A DNA stretch of 41,860 nucleotides from Phycisphaerales bacterium UBA5793 (GCA_002418285.1 DIDT01000008.1:1-41860); one strand, 5' to 3'; numbered from the stretch's first letter, positions 34,507 to 41,860 are shown. Numbers and translations are program-made. Notes: generated by a model not told the origin, from the letters alone.

Positions 34507-36117
34507 TCACGCCGCAGACTTTGACCTTGGAGAACCCAATTCGGCAGAGACGATACGGCTCGCCGGGATTGACACAGTAAATGTGCTCCCCACCCCCACC
34601 TCGCTCTCGAGTCCGATCTCGCCCCCCCAGTGCTCGACAACCGCTCGCACGCTGGCCAGTCCGATACCTCGGCCCGGGACGCTCGACGTGCCGGCCTCAG
34701 ACCCGCGACGGAACACCTGGAACACCCGCTGCTGATCAGACGGCGCAATGCCCGGACCCGTGTCCGCCACCGACACTTTCAGCCAGCCCGGCTCAAGTTT
34801 GTGTGAGATGGCGATCGATCGCGTGGGCCGCTCGCCCATGTACTTGGCCGCATTATCGATGAGATTCAGAAACACCTGCCGCGCCAGATTTCGCTCCACG
34901 TCAATCGTGGGCAGCGGCGCTTCGATCCCGCACGCAATGCCCCGCTCCGCCAGTTCGTGCTCCAGCGCCTGCGTGATTCCGCTGATCAGTTCATTCAGAT
35001 CCACCGCCTCACAGTCGCCCGGTCGCGTGCGGATACGACTGAGTTCGAGCAGGTCATCGAGCATCGCCGATTCGAGCTCAACATTGGCGCTGATGCGTTC
35101 GAGGCGGTGGTTGACCTCCTCGGGCAGCGTTTCCCCGAACCGGCGGCGGAGCATCGTTGTCATACCCGCAATGTTGCGCAGCGGGGCGTTCAGATCGTGG
35201 CTCACAGTGCGGAGAAACTCATTCTTGGTCTCGATCTCGACTTCGAGACGACGATTCGCCGCATTCAGCGCCGCCGTCCGATCTTCAACCTGCTGCTCGA
35301 GTGATGCGTTGGCGAGTACCAGTTCAGTGCGCGCTCGACTCAATCGCTCCGCAGTCTCCGCCACCGAGCGTGCGAGCATCCCGAGTTCATCCTCACGTTT
35401 GAGCGGCAACGAAGGCACTTCGCCTCCCGACGCCAGCATCGTGATCGCTCGCATGATCCGCCGCAGCGGCCGCGTCAGGCGGCGCATGAGCAGCGCTGTC
35501 AGTGGCACCGAAATCAGGCATGCGATGCACACCACGCCAATCACCAGGGCCCGCATCTTCTGCAGCGTGGCACGATGCGCCGGATCGACCACGACAAACG
35601 TCACGTGGCCCAGCAGGTCGGGCGCGCCCATGACCCCGTTCGTCGAAAAGATCGGCGTGCGCAACACCCGAGCCTCTGGCGACCGCGCATAGCCAAGCAG
35701 CGTCGGTCGACTCTGCGTCAAGGCGACTCGCTCATTCTGCTCGCCCATGTGGGAAGTGAAGTGGTCGTACAGATCGGTGTTGTTGATGCGCTCGGCCATG
35801 ACATGGCCCGCGCGATCTTCGATCTGGACAAAACCCAAACCCGGATCGGCGGCAACAAGATCGAGATGCTGCTCGATCGACTCGACGCTGTGCATCATCA
35901 GCGGGCCGCGAAACTCATCGGCCAGGTGTTCACCGATGCGCAGCGTCTCGCGCTGCAGCGTCTCATTCAATTGCGACTCGATCAGCCGCGCGAGCATCCA
36001 GTTGCTTGTTCCGACCGTGACGACCACCATGGCCAGCACGAGAAACAGCACGCGAAACTGCAGGCGGTGCCGAATCGGCACAGCAAGATTCGAGTTGTCT
36101 CGAGCCGGTTCTGCCAC
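34507..36117 (-). CDS. Membrane sensor histidine kinase
   Basis: 536 residues from a GTG with AGAGG upstream. Helices at 21-40 and 189-211 enclose an exported sensor region of about 148 residues without a recognised domain. A HAMP linker (212-265) with PLRRIMRAI, then a coiled coil (265-300), lead to the HisKA dimerisation domain with phospho-acceptor H307 (FLRTVSHDLNAPLRNIAG, the pattern of phytochrome-like kinases) and a HATPase domain with N422 (FLNLIDNAAKYMG), D452 (VADTGPGIAP) and the G2 box GRGIGLASVRAVVEHWGG. All catalytic residues are present. It leads an operon with a receiver protein and a receiver-GGDEF protein, so the signal probably ends in cyclic di-GMP. It is divergent from zwf across 286 bp. 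Confidence 0.93.
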   Translation of the reverse strand: MAEPARDNSNLAVPIRHRLQFRVLFLVLAMVVVTVGTSNWMLARLIESQLNETLQRETLRIGEHLADEFRGPLMMHSVESIEQHLDLVAADPGLGFVQIEDRAGHVMAERINNTDLYDHFTSHMGEQNERVALTQSRPTLLGYARSPEARVLRTPIFSTNGVMGAPDLLGHVTFVVVDPAHRATLQKMRALVIGVVCIACLISVPLTALLMRRLTRPLRRIMRAITMLASGGEVPSLPLKREDELGMLARSVAETAERLSRARTELVLANASLEQQVEDRTAALNAANRRLEVEIETKNEFLRTVSHDLNAPLRNIAGMTTMLRRRFGETLPEEVNHRLERISANVELESAMLDDLLELSRIRTRPGDCEAVDLNELISGITQALEHELAERGIACGIEAPLPTIDVERNLARQVFLNLIDNAAKYMGERPTRSIAISHKLEPGWLKVSVADTGPGIAPSDQQRVFQVFRRGSEAGTSSVPGRGIGLASVRAVVEHWGGEIGLESEVGVGSTFTVSIPASRIVSAELGSPRSKSAA

Positions 36118-36403
36118 GACCAGACCTCTCGGGTCCGTACGGACCTCGGGCGCGATGCACTCGAATCCAATCGGCTATCGGCTGTCGAGTGTGCGGCCCG
36201 AGTCTGAGAACCGCGTCAAGACACGCCGCCTGGGACATCACAACTCGCGCCAGACCGCACAATCGCTACGCCGATCGCGCTGCGCGCTTACCGGACACGC
36301 AACGCGGACGCCATGCGTATTCGTGAGGTGGAGCGCGGTTCCCGGACCTACCGTCTGGAATCGCCCCGCTCCATCGATACGCACGTCGCACGAAAGGTCC
36401 GTC

Positions 36404-37801
36404 ATGGCTTCAATCCATTCCGATGCACTCGTCCTTTTTGGCGCCACCGGCGATCTGGCGCACAAGTCGATCTTTCCGGCGCTCTACGCCATGGCCAAAC
36501 GACGCAACCTGAACGTGCCCGTGCTCGGCGTCGCATTGCCCGATTGGAGCATGAACCGGCTCCACAACCGGGTGAAAGACGGTCTCAAGCGCTACGGCGG
36601 AATCGACAACCAGCGAGCGTTGAAAACACTCCTCTCAAAGCTCAAGTATGTCAGCGGTGACTACAACGATCCCGAAACGTTCAAGGCAATCCAGCAGAAC
36701 CTCGCCGGCTGTAAGCACCCCGCGCACTATCTCGCCATCCCGCCGTCGCTCTTCGGCACCGTCACCGAGAACATCGGCGCCGTCCACCTCGACGAGGGCG
36801 CGCGCATCATCGTCGAAAAACCATTCGGCCGCGATCTCGCCTCCGCCCGCACGCTCAACCGCATCATCAGCGAGGTCTTTCCGCAGGACGACATCTTCCG
36901 CATCGATCACTTCCTCGGCAAGGAAGCGATCATGAACATCCTCTACTTCCGATTCGCCAACTCGTTCCTCGAGCCGATCTGGAATCGCAATCACGTCGCC
37001 AGCGTGCAGATCACCCTCGCCGAGAAGTTCGGCGTCAACGGGCGCGGCTCGTTCTACGAATCCGCCGGCTGCCTGCGCGATGTGATCGAGAACCATCTCT
37101 TCCAGATCGTCGCGCTGCTCGCCATGGAGCCGCCCGCATACCAGGATTACTCCGCCGTCCATACCGAGAAGTTCAAAGTCTTCAAAGCCATGCGGCCACT
37201 CAAGCCGGCCGACATCGTGCGCGGCCAGTACGAGGGCTATCGCAACGAACCCAACGTCGCCAAAGACTCCGATATCGAAACCTATTGCGCCGTACGACTC
37301 TTCATCGATTCATGGCGCTGGAATGGCGTGCCGTGGTACCTGCGCTCGGGCAAATGCCTCGCCAACACCGCCGCCGAAGTCATCCTCGAACTCAAAGCAC
37401 CGCCGCAGCAACTCTTCGACGACTCCCATCCAACCGACGGCCGCGGCAACTACATCCGATTTCGGCTCAGCCCCGATTCCGCCATCGGGCTCGCGGCCCG
37501 CGTCAAGAAAGTCGGCCGCGAGTACGTCGGCGAGCAGAGCGAACTCTTCCTCGACCAGCACGACCCCGACAACGAACAGCCCTACGAGCGGCTGCTCGGC
37601 GACGCCATGGCCGGCGATCGCGCTCTGTTCACCAGCGAAGATGCCATCGAAGCCGCGTGGCAGGTCGTCGATCCCGTCCTCGACAAACACGGCAAGGCTC
37701 ATCCCTATCGAAAGGGCACGTGGGGACCCAAACAGGCCGATACGCTCATCGCCAACGACGGCCGCTGGCACAACCCCACCTCCAAAGCGAATCGCGCATG
37801 A
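36404..37801 (+). CDS. zwf: Glucose-6-phosphate dehydrogenase
   Basis: 465 residues from the ATG at 36404 (AAAGG upstream); the frame is open much further upstream but that part overlaps the kinase gene on the other strand. The enzyme oxidises glucose-6-phosphate to 6-phosphogluconolactone and makes NADPH, entering the oxidative pentose phosphate pathway. The nucleotide-binding GATGDLA (13-19), the substrate signature RIDHFLGKE (166-174) with K173, EKPFGRDL, and the catalytic base H231 (DVIENHLFQ) are all present; VPWYLRSGKCL fits the C-terminal domain. The stop overlaps the next start by 4 bp (ATGA). No lactonase or 6-phosphogluconate dehydrogenase gene is adjacent. Confidence 0.96.
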   Translation: MASIHSDALVLFGATGDLAHKSIFPALYAMAKRRNLNVPVLGVALPDWSMNRLHNRVKDGLKRYGGIDNQRALKTLLSKLKYVSGDYNDPETFKAIQQNLAGCKHPAHYLAIPPSLFGTVTENIGAVHLDEGARIIVEKPFGRDLASARTLNRIISEVFPQDDIFRIDHFLGKEAIMNILYFRFANSFLEPIWNRNHVASVQITLAEKFGVNGRGSFYESAGCLRDVIENHLFQIVALLAMEPPAYQDYSAVHTEKFKVFKAMRPLKPADIVRGQYEGYRNEPNVAKDSDIETYCAVRLFIDSWRWNGVPWYLRSGKCLANTAAEVILELKAPPQQLFDDSHPTDGRGNYIRFRLSPDSAIGLAARVKKVGREYVGEQSELFLDQHDPDNEQPYERLLGDAMAGDRALFTSEDAIEAAWQVVDPVLDKHGKAHPYRKGTWGPKQADTLIANDGRWHNPTSKANRA

Positions 37802-38490
37802 CACCACCACCCACAGTCGTCTTCCTCCTCGATGTCGACAACACACTCTTCGACGGCGACCACCTCGTCGATGATCTCAAACGCCACTTCGCCCAGACCC
37901 TGGCCGAAGATCGCCTCGCCGAATACTGGAAGATCTTCGAAGATCGCCGCGAAGTCCTCGGCTTCGTCGACTACTTCGGCGCCCTCGAGCAATACCGCAT
38001 CAACTGCCCCAGCGACCAGCGCTGCCAGCAGATCTCCGCCATCCTCATCGACTACCCCTACGCCGATCGCGTCTTCCCCGGCGCGCTCGATGTCCTCAAA
38101 CGACTCGGCGACTGGGGCACCACCGTCATCGTCTCCGATGGCGACACCGTCCTCCAGCCGCGCAAGATCACCCGCGCCGGCCTGCGCGAAGCCGTCGACG
38201 GCCGCGTGCTCATCTACATCCACAAGGAGCATCAACTGGCGGAAATCAAGGCTCGCTACCCGGCCGAGCATTACATCTTCGTCGATGACAAGCCGCGCAT
38301 CCTCGCCGCCGTCAAGCAGGCCTGGGGCAGTCGCGTCACCACCATCCTCCCAAAGCAGGGCCACTACGCCCTCGAACCAACCGGTCCGACCCCGGCCCCA
38401 CCGCCGGACCTCGCCATCAGCCAGATCGCCGACCTGCTGGATTGGGATCTGTCCGGGTTGATCGAAGCAGCCACCACGCGCTCCTCGTAG
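37798..38490 (+). CDS. HAD-superfamily hydrolase coupled to zwf
   Basis: 230 residues starting at the ATG at 37798, which overlaps the zwf stop (ATGA). The HAD motifs are present: motif I LLDVDNTLFDGD with D12 (nucleophile) and D14, motif II VIVSDGD with S113, a lysine at K123 or K143 for motif III, and motif IV FVDDKPRIL with D163/D164. The helical stretch between motifs I and II (about 20-100) is a C1 cap, typical of phosphatases acting on small phosphorylated molecules. Translational coupling to zwf suggests a role in sugar-phosphate metabolism, for example removing a by-product or acting on a phosphosugar, but the substrate is unknown. The tail is proline-rich near residue 200. Confidence 0.88.
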   Translation: MTPPPTVVFLLDVDNTLFDGDHLVDDLKRHFAQTLAEDRLAEYWKIFEDRREVLGFVDYFGALEQYRINCPSDQRCQQISAILIDYPYADRVFPGALDVLKRLGDWGTTVIVSDGDTVLQPRKITRAGLREAVDGRVLIYIHKEHQLAEIKARYPAEHYIFVDDKPRILAAVKQAWGSRVTTILPKQGHYALEPTGPTPAPPPDLAISQIADLLDWDLSGLIEAATTRSS

Positions 38491-38654
38491 TCCAACCGCA
38501 GCCGGCGACGCTCGCAAGACACTTCGACGTTCTTCTCCAGTTTGTCGCTTTGACCCTTGCACGATTTAGGTCTGCCGTATCTTGGATCGAGCAGCGAACG
38601 GCGTATCCGGGGTCGTCGAATCCCGCGGAGAAGGATGGTGAGATTCGCCAGACC

Positions 38655-38674
38655 CGGCAGGCAATCGCCTGCCG
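38655..38674. repeat. Short GC-rich hairpin between the HAD gene and the accessory segment
   Basis: An 8-bp stem CGGCAGGC/GCCTGCCG with a 4-nt loop lies in the 279-bp gap after the HAD gene. No U-run follows on either strand, so it is not a standard rho-independent terminator. The rest of the gap (38491-38739) shows no gene or RNA that I can support. Confidence 0.45.
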
Positions 38675-38739
38675 CCCCGGCTGACGCCCATTATGAAGCA
38701 TGCGTCTTGCAGTCACAGAGACATGCATGCCCAACAACC

Positions 38740-38762
38740 GTACCTGTCCCGTTTTCGTCCCC
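38740..38762 (+). repeat. Dispersed repeat, copy A
   Basis: A copy of a roughly 23-bp motif with core ACCTGTCCCGTTTTC followed by GTCCCC. It lies 7 bp beyond the stop codon of the zinc-ribbon membrane protein gene (38770) and marks the left edge of the lower-GC segment. Four further copies are at 40834, 40865, 40916 and, inverted, at 41714. Confidence 0.75.
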
Positions 38763-38769
38763 ATCTGAC

Positions 38770-39429
38770 TCAATTGTCCGGACGCCGCCAACCGCACTCA
38801 CTGCAGTACTCTGCCGCAGATCCAGAAAGGGGATAGGAACAATCGGGGCAACGGCTCTTGCGTATTCGACCCTTGTTCCGTACTGTTCTGCACATATTGG
38901 AAATACATGTGGCAGCAACAAACATCCCCGCTGTCCACAACAATATCCGCATGCTGGCTGCCACAACGCCTACTGAGCTGACGCTAGTGCCGATCGGCAG
39001 TTTGTGTGTCACGCCGGACTGTCTCTCGAGTTTGAGTCTCTGGCCGTCATTGCTCCATGTCGGCTGATTTCCTGTCCACGAAATCTTCGAAAGCCTTGGC
39101 GCAGGGTCGTCCGGCCAATGCACAATTGCAGATTCAAACGCGTCAGATCGCTCGCAAACAGCAAACTGGCTGGTGGACACAGATGGGTCAGCCTCCTGGC
39201 GCGTGAGGCGTACTTCCACATTGTACAACCAAGGAACCGTGCGTCCGCTAGCGCTGATGAGAATAGTCGCCTTACAAGGCGCCTCGTCGACCAAGCATGA
39301 TACGTCCCATGCGGCAACCGCCTTCATTGGATCAAGTAAGTAATACCAGATTGATGCACCGAAGGCCACTACACAGCATGTAACAGGCACAGCACCAAGA
39401 ATCACGGTTGCCCGAAACTGGTGTATCAT
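38770..39429 (-). CDS. Membrane protein with C-terminal zinc ribbon, unknown function
   Basis: 219 residues. A helix at about 8-32 (ATVILGAVPVTCCVVAFGASIWYYLL) and another at about 160-180 (ILLWTAGMFVAATC) enclose an exported region of about 125 residues with no recognised domain. The cytoplasmic C-terminus has a zinc-ribbon-like CPDC...YCSEC pair (CPDCSYPLSGSAAEYCSECGWR), a motif common in short planctomycete proteins. The sequence has lower GC than its neighbours, and the gene ends 7 bp from repeat copy A. It lies directly downstream (40 bp) of the RHS tail, the position where immunity or cargo genes are found in RHS loci. The role is inferred from position only. Confidence 0.6.
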   Translation of the reverse strand: MIHQFRATVILGAVPVTCCVVAFGASIWYYLLDPMKAVAAWDVSCLVDEAPCKATILISASGRTVPWLYNVEVRLTRQEADPSVSTSQFAVCERSDAFESAIVHWPDDPAPRLSKISWTGNQPTWSNDGQRLKLERQSGVTHKLPIGTSVSSVGVVAASMRILLWTAGMFVAATCISNMCRTVRNKGRIRKSRCPDCSYPLSGSAAEYCSECGWRRPDN

Positions 39430-39469
39430 GAGTGGTGTTCAACTTTTGAGCGCCCCACATTCTCAATCA

Positions 39470-40954
39470 TCAATTGCATGCTCCATAAGTCTTCTTATCC
39501 GAACATCGCTTGTTTTCATAGCCAGTCTCAAAGACGTACCCACCAACTTCATAAGTCTTGAAATCATACCATCCTGGCTGATCGGAAATTCCGCCGCCCG
39601 AATCGGTAATCTGCCACCCCGGGCCAAACCAGAAGAACATTTGCAGCATTATTTCTACGCGATGAGTAATCGATAACCGGTCCGTGCCTTCGCCGTCTAC
39701 ATCGGGTATTATTCGCATACGAATCCAGCCAAGCGGTGATGTGTCGTATACGTCAAGCGAGTTCTTATAAAACAGTTTGCAAGTACCTAGTGGGTTCTCC
39801 TCTGTCCAAACTTCCGTAGTGCGAGTGAAACTCAAACTATCTTCGACTGTCCACGTGCCCACCAAGAACTCGTTGATGTCGAGCAAACTTAGCGTCCTCA
39901 TGTGCCCGGCAGTAACGTTGACCGACGTGTCAACGCCGGCCCAAGTGTCCTGAGGATCGTTATTTCTGAAGTACCACCCTCCATCGGTTCCTTCCGATAC
40001 GATGCGATAATCAGCGGATGCAAATCGAGACCACCAGCTGGACTCCTTCGAGTCCGTCACAAACGCGCCGGGATACTTGTACTGGCGACCGGTATAATAC
40101 CATTGCGGTTCCACGCAACTCGGACTCTTCGTCAAACACAGCGGGCATCCCAGGCGTAGACCCAGTGGATCGCCGAAGCTAGCAGGCGACGAATTCACAT
40201 ATTCATACAGACTCATCCCATCGATGTACCCGAATGGATCTCTGCGTGTCCACCGTCCGAGTTCGGGTGAGTAGACGCGGTTACGTACGTGGCTGAGGTC
40301 GAGGTTGATGTCCTTCTGGTAGCCGGCGTAGCCGATACGGTTGGCGACGGCGGCCGCGGAGAGGACGTTCCAACCGGTGCTGGCGGTGTTCGCATTGGCC
40401 AGGGTCTCGTCATCGCCGTCGATGTCGCCGTCCAGGTCGTAGTCGTAGCGCACGTCATACCCGACCGCCCAGACGTGGATGGCGGACTCATCGCTCGAGT
40501 CGCAGTCCCCGTCGCTGTCGGTGTCGCCGGCCGGCAGGCTGATGGGGATGCCGTACGCGGTGTACTTGTCCCATTCGACCATCACGCCGCCGCTGGTCAC
40601 GATGGCCGAGACGTCGGCTCGCCAGTTCTGGCAGTAGTAGCGGCGCTGCTCGAGCGTGCCATCAGCCGCCGAGGTCCAGCCCGAGTCGGGGTGGGTGGAG
40701 TGCGTGAACACAAGAGAAGTGTAGTGGGCCGGAGTGCCAGGAGGATGGGCGGTGGTCGGACGATCGCCAGGCAGGAACGGCCGCGCGTGGCGGGAAGAAG
40801 CGAGGGGGATGGGACGGTCGCGGCCAAAACATCGTACCAGTCCTGTTGTCTTCCCCAAAATATCGTACCAGTCCCGTTTTCTTGCCCGACCGAATCGGAG
40901 GTTTTCTAGAGAGCATACCTGTCCCGCTTTCCTGCCCCCGGAGACCATTCGCAC
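39470..40954 (-). CDS. RHS-repeat core C-terminal fragment with variable tip (probably truncated)
   Basis: The frame is open from 40954, but recognisable RHS sequence begins only near 40740 (about residue 80); the part before it is made of repeat copies B-D and is unlikely to be protein. The core shows RRYYCQNWRADVSAIV, EWDKYTAYGIPISLP, NRIGYAGYQKD, LSHVRNRVYSPELGRWTRRDP and GYIDGMSLYEYVNSSP ending in DPLGL, the standard RHS/YD hyperconserved end. Between YGIPI and NRIGYAGY lies a pair of dockerin-like calcium loops (DTDSDGDCDSSDES and DYDLDGDIDGDDE). After DPLGL comes a unique tip of about 225 residues in lower-GC DNA, the place where toxins sit in intact RHS proteins; I recognise no toxin motif in it. 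The upstream RHS repeats that would form the cage are missing, so this is a displaced tail or remnant. Confidence 0.7.
   Translation of the reverse strand: MRMVSGGRKAGQVCSLENLRFGRARKRDWYDILGKTTGLVRCFGRDRPIPLASSRHARPFLPGDRPTTAHPPGTPAHYTSLVFTHSTHPDSGWTSAADGTLEQRRYYCQNWRADVSAIVTSGGVMVEWDKYTAYGIPISLPAGDTDSDGDCDSSDESAIHVWAVGYDVRYDYDLDGDIDGDDETLANANTASTGWNVLSAAAVANRIGYAGYQKDINLDLSHVRNRVYSPELGRWTRRDPFGYIDGMSLYEYVNSSPASFGDPLGLRLGCPLCLTKSPSCVEPQWYYTGRQYKYPGAFVTDSKESSWWSRFASADYRIVSEGTDGGWYFRNNDPQDTWAGVDTSVNVTAGHMRTLSLLDINEFLVGTWTVEDSLSFTRTTEVWTEENPLGTCKLFYKNSLDVYDTSPLGWIRMRIIPDVDGEGTDRLSITHRVEIMLQMFFWFGPGWQITDSGGGISDQPGWYDFKTYEVGGYVFETGYENKRCSDKKTYGACN
40834..40856 (+). repeat. Dispersed repeat, copy B
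   Basis: A diverged copy reading GTACCAGTCCTGTTGTC then TTCCCC. It is the innermost of three same-orientation copies immediately upstream (in the minus-strand reading direction) of the RHS tail. Confidence 0.65.
40865..40887 (+). repeat. Dispersed repeat, copy C
   Basis: Reads GTACCAGTCCCGTTTTC then TTGCCC and starts 31 bp from copy B, with an ATCGTACCAGTCC block shared by both. The spacing to copy D is different, so this is not a regular array. Confidence 0.75.
40916..40938 (+). repeat. Dispersed repeat, copy D
   Basis: Reads TACCTGTCCCGCTTTCC then TGCCCC, about 51 bp from copy C. It lies between the RHS frame and the next upstream membrane-protein gene (ending at 40995). Confidence 0.75.
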
Positions 40955-40994
40955 TACACCCCACGGCGCTTGCGCTATTCTTCAAGTCGGGACA

Positions 40995-41621
40995 CTAGCG
41001 ATCAGGATTCGGTGGCTCATTCGTCGAACCTCGCTTCATCATCATTTGATAGTATTTCGGCAGTTTCAACACTGACCATACATCCTGGTCTTTGTATGTT
41101 TGAACTGCTTGAGTATCAGCCCACAGGACTGCGATTTCTGGAATTCCAATACCTAAGTTATCGCGAACACTGAGTATGGGGAATGAGGCAATCCAAGGGC
41201 TTTGGTTATCATCATAGGTATCGACGGTGACCAACCATCTGTCGGTATCTTGACTATCGTCCGTTAGTGATGTCGTTGCAAAGGCCCAAGCTGTTGAGCC
41301 TCCGGGAGGCACGAATTCAAACCTGTACAGCCCGTCAGAAAGGAACCAAATTTTGCAGATTGGAGTATTCTTGATGTACACCTCGCGACACTCCAAATGT
41401 GCTGGCGGCTTCGCAACCCCTTCGGGTAAGTGATATGGAGATGTTCGGGGCCATGATTCTGCCTGCCTAATGTATGGCTCTCCAGCTTCACGTGCATCAT
41501 AGATGGATATGACGTCGATTGCTACGTAGAGCACCCCACATACGGCCAGAAGATGAACAATAATCGCGTACACCGTCCTGCTCGTTTGTCCGCCGAAATC
41601 TCGTTCACGTGAGTTTGCCAT
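40995..41621 (-). CDS. Single-pass membrane protein of unknown function in the RHS segment
   Basis: 208 residues from the ATG at 41621; a TTG six codons upstream is possible, and neither has a strong ribosome site. One N-terminal helix (about 17-40, VYAIIVHLLAVCGVLYVAIDVIS) anchors an exported or cytoplasmic domain of about 165 residues with HLECREVYIKNTPICKIWF, FEFVPPGGSTAWAFATTSL and a KYYQMMMKRG segment near the end. No known family. Its base composition is lower in GC than the housekeeping genes, and it is bracketed by repeat copies D and E. It may be an orphan immunity-type or cargo gene left from an RHS cassette, which is inference from position. Confidence 0.6.
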   Translation of the reverse strand: MANSRERDFGGQTSRTVYAIIVHLLAVCGVLYVAIDVISIYDAREAGEPYIRQAESWPRTSPYHLPEGVAKPPAHLECREVYIKNTPICKIWFLSDGLYRFEFVPPGGSTAWAFATTSLTDDSQDTDRWLVTVDTYDDNQSPWIASFPILSVRDNLGIGIPEIAVLWADTQAVQTYKDQDVWSVLKLPKYYQMMMKRGSTNEPPNPDR

Positions 41622-41713
41622 ATTCAATACTGTGTCCAAGGTTGTTCAAAAATAATGGTTCCGGATGAGAGGGTGCCACAGCCAACCGGAAACCCTGGCC
41701 GGGCAAGAACACG

Positions 41714-41737
41714 GGGGCAAGAAAACGGGACAGGTAC
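41714..41737 (-). repeat. Dispersed repeat, copy E (inverted)
   Basis: On the minus strand this is the best-conserved copy, GTACCTGTCCCGTTTTC followed by TTGCCCC. A partial second copy (TTCTTGCCC) lies right beside it at 41700-41709. It is in opposite orientation to copies A-D and closes the right side of the segment. Confidence 0.8.
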
Positions 41738-41789
41738 GTTTGTTTGGCATGTTCTTCTCTCCGCCATCCGGGTGCTCCTACTCAAACCG

Positions 41790-41860
41790 CTACACCACCC
41801 ACTGACTGATCGCGCACTTTCCTTGCACGACGGCCTGAAACAGAATCGCCTGCTCACGCG
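41790..41860 (-). CDS. Possible C-terminal end of a gene running off the window
   Basis: A minus-strand frame entering from the right edge reads REQAILFQAVVQGKCAISQWVV and stops at 41792-41790. The composition looks more protein-like than the overlapping frames, but only 23 codons are visible and no family can be named. The stretch from here to copy E (41738-41789) shows no gene. Confidence 0.25.
   Translation of the reverse strand, partial: REQAILFQAVVQGKCAISQWVV

Noticed and set aside
40834..40938. Three repeat copies considered as a CRISPR array
   Set aside because: Intervals are irregular (about 31 and 51 bp start to start), copies are diverged and no cas gene is present.
41624..41857. 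A 77-codon minus-strand frame containing VPVPFSCP
   Set aside because: The motif is the translation of the dispersed repeat itself and recurs wherever the repeat falls in an open frame, so it is not evidence for a protein.

Overview
The window is GC-rich chromosomal DNA that most resembles a planctomycete, probably of the class Phycisphaerae. The evidence is the mix of large secreted proteins with Sec signal peptides and a shared C-terminal domain, an RHS remnant with dockerin-like calcium motifs, a membrane protein ending in a CPxC/CSEC zinc ribbon, M14 peptidases with DxDxDG calcium loops, and frequent GTG/TTG starts. This placement comes from protein style, not from a marker gene. I recognised no tRNA, rRNA, CRISPR array or intact insertion sequence.

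Layout. 1-5.0 kb: two tandem M14 zinc carboxypeptidases (the first cut by the window edge), a strong terminator, a convergent secreted protein and a secreted beta-propeller-like protein. 5.3-11.4 kb: housekeeping genes dnaN, glgP (alpha-glucan phosphorylase) and dnaK. dnaK has a canonical-looking sigma-54 (-24/-12) element and a very strong terminator. 11.4-14.4 kb: the proton-translocating transhydrogenase operon pntAA-pntAB-pntB. 14.5-25.3 kb: secreted and envelope proteins (a DNRLRE-type protein, three putative lipoproteins, an M28 peptidase, a second beta-propeller-like protein, a subtilase), an APH-fold kinase and an ispF-HD hydrolase pair. 25.4-30.9 kb: an apparent operon of an AbgT-type transporter, a divergent GH38-like glycosidase and ribokinase. 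31.1-32.9 kb: an ArnT/PMT-like membrane glycosyltransferase. 32.9-36.1 kb: a histidine kinase, a response regulator and a receiver-GGDEF diguanylate cyclase. 36.4-38.5 kb: zwf overlapping a HAD phosphatase gene. 38.7-41.9 kb: a lower-GC accessory segment with an RHS tail, orphan membrane proteins and five copies of a roughly 23-bp dispersed repeat at module boundaries.

How the genes fit together. glgP mobilises storage glucan toward glucose-6-phosphate, zwf draws that into NADPH production, and the transhydrogenase balances NADH and NADPH. The AbgT-GH38-RbsK cluster looks like uptake and breakdown of a glycosylated compound. The many exported peptidases and propeller proteins suggest growth on external polymers. 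The 38.7-41.9 kb segment is the most likely place for an undescribed modular system. The GH38-like enzyme with altered metal and nucleophile motifs, and the sigma-54 element before dnaK, also deserve attention.
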